From Spirulina subsalsa FACHB-351 (GTDB lineage Bacteria > Cyanobacteriota > Cyanobacteriia > Cyanobacteriales > Spirulinaceae): DNA of 36,204 nt. The translations under genes and the position numbers were made by a program. The stretch is from the NCBI RefSeq assembly GCF_026130165.1, contig NZ_JAIHOM010000048.1:1-36204 (forward strand). The letters are read 5' to 3'. This document shows positions 33,144-36,204 of this stretch, in pieces. Position 1 is the stretch's first letter. Each line of letters begins with the position of its first letter. Under the pieces are notes generated by a model that was not told the origin of the DNA, made no database searches, and worked only from the letters and a program-made list of their open reading frames with translations.

Positions 33144-33186
33144 GAGAAGCCCCACACCAACCTAGTGGTATAGTGTGGGGCTTCTC
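33144..33186. terminator. 14-bp hairpin between convergent ndhJ and trpB2
   Basis: GAGAAGCCCCACAC (33144-33157) and GTGTGGGGCTTCTC (33173-33186) form a perfect 14-bp stem with a 15-base loop. It lies between two convergent genes, so it probably acts as a two-way terminator. Its GGGGCTTCTC edge is shared with the hairpin at 15133-15176, so it may belong to a repeat family. Confidence 0.65.
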
Positions 33187-33206
33187 TGGTAAAAAGTAGA
33201 CCCTAA

Positions 33207-34568
33207 CTAATGATTGACACTGGGCAATCCGGCGAGAGCCATGGCGACTTCTTCGGGGCTGTATTCGCTAGTTTGGAGTTTTCCGGCTTGATAGTCGATG
33301 TAGGCTTGCATATCAAAGTGACCATGACCACAGAGGTTGAAGAGGATGGTTTTGGAGACTCCTTCTGCTTTGCAACGGAGGGCTTGGGCGATCGCACCTT
33401 GAACAGCATGGTTGGCTTCCGGGGCGGGTAGGATGCCTTCGGCTTTGGCGAAGGTGAGTCCGGCAGCAAAACAGTCGAGTTGGTCGTAGGCCAGGGGTTT
33501 TACATAGTCAAGATTGACAAGATGACTGACGAGGGGACCCATACCGTGATAACGGAGACCGCCTGCATGAATGCCGGGGGGGACAAAACTATGTCCGAGG
33601 GTGTGCATTTTGATCAGGGGGGTCATTTGGGCGGTGTCGCCGAAGTCGTAGGCGTATTTACCTTGGGTGAGAGTGGGGCAGGATACGGGTTCAACGGCGA
33701 TAAATTCAATGGTTTTGTCGCCGGAAAAGGTGTGCTGCATGAAGGGGAAGGCGATGCCTGCAAAGTTACTCCCACCTCCGGTACAGCCTACGATGATGTC
33801 GGGGTAGTCTTGGGCGAGGTCAAATTGTGCGATCGCCTCTAACCCGATCACCGTTTGATGAAGCAAGACATGATTCAACACACTGCCGAGGGTGTATTTG
33901 GTATCTTCCGCTTGAGCCGCCACTTCCACGGCTTCACTAATGGCAATCCCCAAACTCCCGCTACTGTCCGGGGATTGGGCTAAAATTTGCCGTCCGGCGG
34001 CGGTTTCGGTGCTAGGGGAGGCTACGACGCGGGCGTTGTAGGCTTCCATTAAGGCGCGACGGTAAGGCTTTTGTTGGTAACTCACCTTCACCATATAGAC
34101 CAAGATTTCTAAGTTAAACATCACCCCAGCAATAGCTAAAGATGATCCCCATTGACCCGCCCCGGTTTCGGTGGTTAAGCGTTTAACCCCTTGTTGGGCG
34201 TTGTAATAGGCTTGAGGGAAGGCGGTGTTAGGTTTATGGCTCCCAGCCGGGGAGAGTCCCTCGTATTTGTAGTAAATCTTAGCCGGGGTATCAAGGGCTT
34301 TTTCTAACCGTCGCGCCCGGTAGAGGGGGGTGGGTCGCCACTGACGGTAAATGTCCCGCACCGGATCAGGAATGGGAATCCAGCGCTCGGTACTAAATTC
34401 CTGCTCTAGGAGTGCGTCGGCAAAGAGAGGGCGCATATCCTCGAAGGTGACAGGCTGCTGAGTACCGGGGTGTAAGACGGCGGGTAAAGGCTGAGGAAGG
34501 TCGGCCTGAATGTTATACCAAGCGGTGGGGAGTTGGTTCTCATTCAGGAGATATTTAACGCTGTCCAT
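33207..34568 (-). CDS. Tryptophan synthase beta-like protein, TrpB2 type
   Basis: A 453-residue PLP enzyme of the TrpB2 subgroup, which joins serine and indole to give tryptophan, often without the usual alpha-subunit contacts. The PLP lysine is K112 in AGSHKPNTA. The catalytic Glu lies in TETGAGQWG and the phosphate loop in [11 protein letters not shown]. The long N-terminal arm and [17 protein letters not shown] are characteristic of TrpB2. Most cyanobacteria also have a separate TrpB1. The ATG start has AGGA about seven bases upstream. It follows the unknown membrane-protein gene on the same strand with a gap of 25 bases. Confidence 0.93.
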   Translation of the reverse strand: MDSVKYLLNENQLPTAWYNIQADLPQPLPAVLHPGTQQPVTFEDMRPLFADALLEQEFSTERWIPIPDPVRDIYRQWRPTPLYRARRLEKALDTPAKIYYKYEGLSPAGSHKPNTAFPQAYYNAQQGVKRLTTETGAGQWGSSLAIAGVMFNLEILVYMVKVSYQQKPYRRALMEAYNARVVASPSTETAAGRQILAQSPDSSGSLGIAISEAVEVAAQAEDTKYTLGSVLNHVLLHQTVIGLEAIAQFDLAQDYPDIIVGCTGGGSNFAGIAFPFMQHTFSGDKTIEFIAVEPVSCPTLTQGKYAYDFGDTAQMTPLIKMHTLGHSFVPPGIHAGGLRYHGMGPLVSHLVNLDYVKPLAYDQLDCFAAGLTFAKAEGILPAPEANHAVQGAIAQALRCKAEGVSKTILFNLCGHGHFDMQAYIDYQAGKLQTSEYSPEEVAMALAGLPSVNH

Positions 34569-34593
34569 AAAATGATCCTAGAGTTGGGGTGAA

Positions 34594-35568
34594 CTATTGT
34601 CGCGCTTTGGCTTGTCGTTGTGCCACCTGACTATTTTGTTGATAGGTGGTGATTCGACTTTGCGCCATATTATAGCGGGGATCATCGGCCGGAACTGATT
34701 CCATTAATTTGGAGGCTCGTTCCCATTGTTCGGCTAAGACTAACCATTCGGCGGCGGTGCTAGCGGTTTGCCCCCGGGTGGAGACTTGTTCAGCTAAACG
34801 CACGGCCTCAGCAAAGGGATCTTCACTGGGACTGACGACGGGGGAACCGTTGACTGGGGGAACTAAGACGGTGGTGGGTTGGGGGGATGTCTCGGGATTA
34901 GGGGATTCGACGACGGGGGAATTGGGGGTGGAAGGGGAAGAAGGGGAAAGGCTTTGCTGGACAAAACGGAGGGGATTACTGATGGTGATTGGCGATCGCA
35001 TAGCGTCTCGGAACGAGAATCGCATAGCGTCTCGGAACGAGAATCGCCCTTGATTGTAGACCAGTCCAGCCCCAAAACTGACCCCACACAGCACCATGAC
35101 GCTCAACAAACTACGCCAATGTCCAAACCCTCGTTTCCCCGGTTTTTGGTCAGAGAAACTGGGGAACTCAATGCCTTTGGTTTCCGGGAGTGGCTTTTTC
35201 CCTTTGCCTGCTAACCGTTGAAAAATATTGGGTTTGCGCAACACAATGGTTTCAGACCATAACAATTGCTGCTCCGGATTACGGTGAACTTCCTGTAACC
35301 AGACTAACTGTTGTTCTTGAGCAATCCGACTACAAATACTGACCCGGCGCAACCGTTGGGGGTCAATTTCTTCGAGAATGTCCCGAACTCGCGGGACGAC
35401 TTCCCCCTGTTCTAATTCTCCCTCTGTGGCCGCTTCACAGAGGATCTGTAAAATGCCATTTTCTAAGACGGCACGAGTCCGAACTCCTTGATCGGCCAGT
35501 TGCTCATTCAGGATTTGAATGATGGCGGCCATACTTCCTTGTCGTGCTTGCTTTGCGATCTCATTCAT
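34594..35568 (-). CDS. Cyanobacterial single-pass membrane protein of unknown function
   Basis: A 324-residue protein. The N-terminal 110 residues form a small alpha/beta unit (ARQGSMAAIIQILNEQLADQGV; RLRRVSICSRI) that I recall as common in cyanobacterial membrane proteins. A membrane helix follows near 155-172 (LLSVMVLCGVSFGAGLVY). Then come a Ser/Pro-rich linker and a helical C-terminus (EAVRLAEQVSTRGQTASTAAEW). Just after the helix an 8-residue segment, RFSFRDAM, occurs twice because of a 24-bp DNA duplication. The gene lies upstream of trpB2 with a 25-base gap and is divergent from ndhM. Function unknown. Confidence 0.75.
   Translation of the reverse strand: MNEIAKQARQGSMAAIIQILNEQLADQGVRTRAVLENGILQILCEAATEGELEQGEVVPRVRDILEEIDPQRLRRVSICSRIAQEQQLVWLQEVHRNPEQQLLWSETIVLRKPNIFQRLAGKGKKPLPETKGIEFPSFSDQKPGKRGFGHWRSLLSVMVLCGVSFGAGLVYNQGRFSFRDAMRFSFRDAMRSPITISNPLRFVQQSLSPSSPSTPNSPVVESPNPETSPQPTTVLVPPVNGSPVVSPSEDPFAEAVRLAEQVSTRGQTASTAAEWLVLAEQWERASKLMESVPADDPRYNMAQSRITTYQQNSQVAQRQAKARQ
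34995..35042. repeat. 24-bp tandem duplication inside the coding sequence
   Basis: Two exact copies of a 24-bp unit (34995-35018 and 35019-35042), starting ATCGCATAGCGTCTCGGAAC, plus a few bases of a third. The unit abuts a HIP1 octamer and contains a CTCG/CGAG inverted repeat. It is in frame and yields a duplicated 8-residue segment. Confidence 0.9.
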
Positions 35569-35797
35569 GGGCGCTCACTAACACTCCATCCACATTGATC
35601 CCCGACTTGTACTATCACTTTACCAAGAATTGTGAATAATCTTATCGTTTTATTTCAATTGATAGACACCCGACGGGCTTCCGAATCGACAGATGTTTCA
35701 ATCTTCTCTATTCCCCTTGCCCGATCCCGATCCGCTTTACCGTCGTTTACAATGGGTGATGGACTGATAGGGAATACCCCGGAGGAGAGTAAAATAA

Positions 35798-36151
35798 ATG
35801 CTTTTAAAGTCAACCACCCGCCACGTTCGCCTTTATACGGCTGAGATCCAAGGGAGTGAATTTGTGGAAAGTGACAAGGTGTTGACACTGGACGTAGACC
35901 CCGATAATGAGTTCAACTGGAGTGAGGATGCCCTTCAGGGAGTCTATCGCAAGTTTGACGAGTTGGTTGAGTCTTTTAGTGGTCAAGCCTTAACGGAATA
36001 TAATTTGCGTCGGATTGGTTCAGATTTAGAGCATTTTATCCGAGGTCTTCTACAATCCGGTGTGATTAGTTATAACTTACAGGGTCGGGTGGTCAATTAC
36101 AGCATGGGACTCCCTAGGGTGGAGAGTCCTGAGAGTGAGGGGAAATGGTAG
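35798..36151 (+). CDS. ndhM: NDH-1 subunit M (oxygenic-photosynthesis-specific)
   Basis: A 117-residue peripheral subunit found only in NDH-1 of cyanobacteria and chloroplasts. The family signature is clear: [17 protein letters not shown] at the start, [13 protein letters not shown] near 29-41, [18 protein letters not shown] near 68-85 and [11 protein letters not shown] near 97-107. GGAGGAG at 35781-35787 lies about ten bases before the ATG. The gene stands apart from ndhCKJ (2.7 kb away) and divergent from the unknown membrane-protein gene. The 229-base gap between them should hold both promoters, but I see no clear boxes. Confidence 0.94.
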   Translation: MLLKSTTRHVRLYTAEIQGSEFVESDKVLTLDVDPDNEFNWSEDALQGVYRKFDELVESFSGQALTEYNLRRIGSDLEHFIRGLLQSGVISYNLQGRVVNYSMGLPRVESPESEGKW

Positions 36152-36188
36152 CTTAATTAGGGCTTGTTGAATAACTCGGGGAGTCGGG
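36152..36188. repeat. Terminus-plus-polypurine module at right edge (partial)
   Basis: TTAATTAGGGCTTGTTGAAT continues into AACTCGGGGAG. This matches the complement of 5325-5365 with two or three changes and overlaps the flank of the repeat at 526-573. The window ends before any following repeats can be judged. Confidence 0.55.
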
Positions 36189-36204
36189 TTGGATATGCTG
36201 CAGG

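Overview
The window reads as a piece of cyanobacterial chromosome. The HIP1 octamer GCGATCGC recurs throughout. The NDH-1 genes ndhC-ndhK-ndhJ and ndhM are present, and several families are typical of cyanobacteria: a DUF1400 protein, a short class I ketol-acid reductoisomerase, an inactive-looking serine/threonine kinase homologue, and purine-rich and 7-8 bp microrepeats. I cannot name the species. No rRNA, tRNA, CRISPR array, phage module or intact transposase is visible.

Layout. 1-5.4 kb: the 3' end of an unknown gene, an N-terminally shortened YjbQ-family gene, ilvC, an orphan adenine-type DNA methyltransferase with a small fragment upstream, a PLP aminotransferase and thioredoxin. 5.4-8.3 kb: a membrane pseudokinase and a membrane-anchored alpha/beta hydrolase. 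8.5-13.4 kb: a 1030-residue winged-helix/membrane/Ig-repeat protein, a 72-residue protein and a chemoreceptor. 13.6-17.2 kb: lipoate ligase, a DUF1400 protein, a secreted pentapeptide-repeat protein and a flavin oxidoreductase resembling the one usually fused to SelD. 17.3-21.2 kb: an EEP-family hydrolase, a family-4 uracil-DNA glycosylase interrupted by a mini-intein, and a tandem pair of paralogues of unknown function. 21.2-26.7 kb: a membrane-anchored beta-propeller-like protein, a B12/radical-SAM enzyme, a TPR protein and an unknown acidic protein. 26.8-30.8 kb: nrdA, split by a group I intron, followed by nrdB. 30.8-31.3 kb: nine 62-bp tandem repeats. 31.5-36.2 kb: ndhCKJ, trpB2, an unknown membrane protein and ndhM.

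The most striking content is self-splicing. nrdA carries a compact 255-nt group I intron between two codons of a conserved active-site region. About 9 kb away the uracil-DNA glycosylase gene carries a 159-residue mini-intein whose +1 residue is predicted to be one of the [4Fe-4S] cysteines of the host enzyme. Its block F has Ala where the usual His is expected. Both genes serve DNA precursor supply or DNA repair, so each enzyme requires RNA or protein splicing before it can work.

Repeats are the second theme: a mosaic 62-bp array with a foldable core between nrdB and ndhC, a solitary relative near 18.2 kb, a shared terminus-plus-polypurine module at three sites, and short repeats read as protein inside coding genes (nrdA N-terminus, the 34.6-kb gene). 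All functional calls come from reading motifs by eye; no database search was run.
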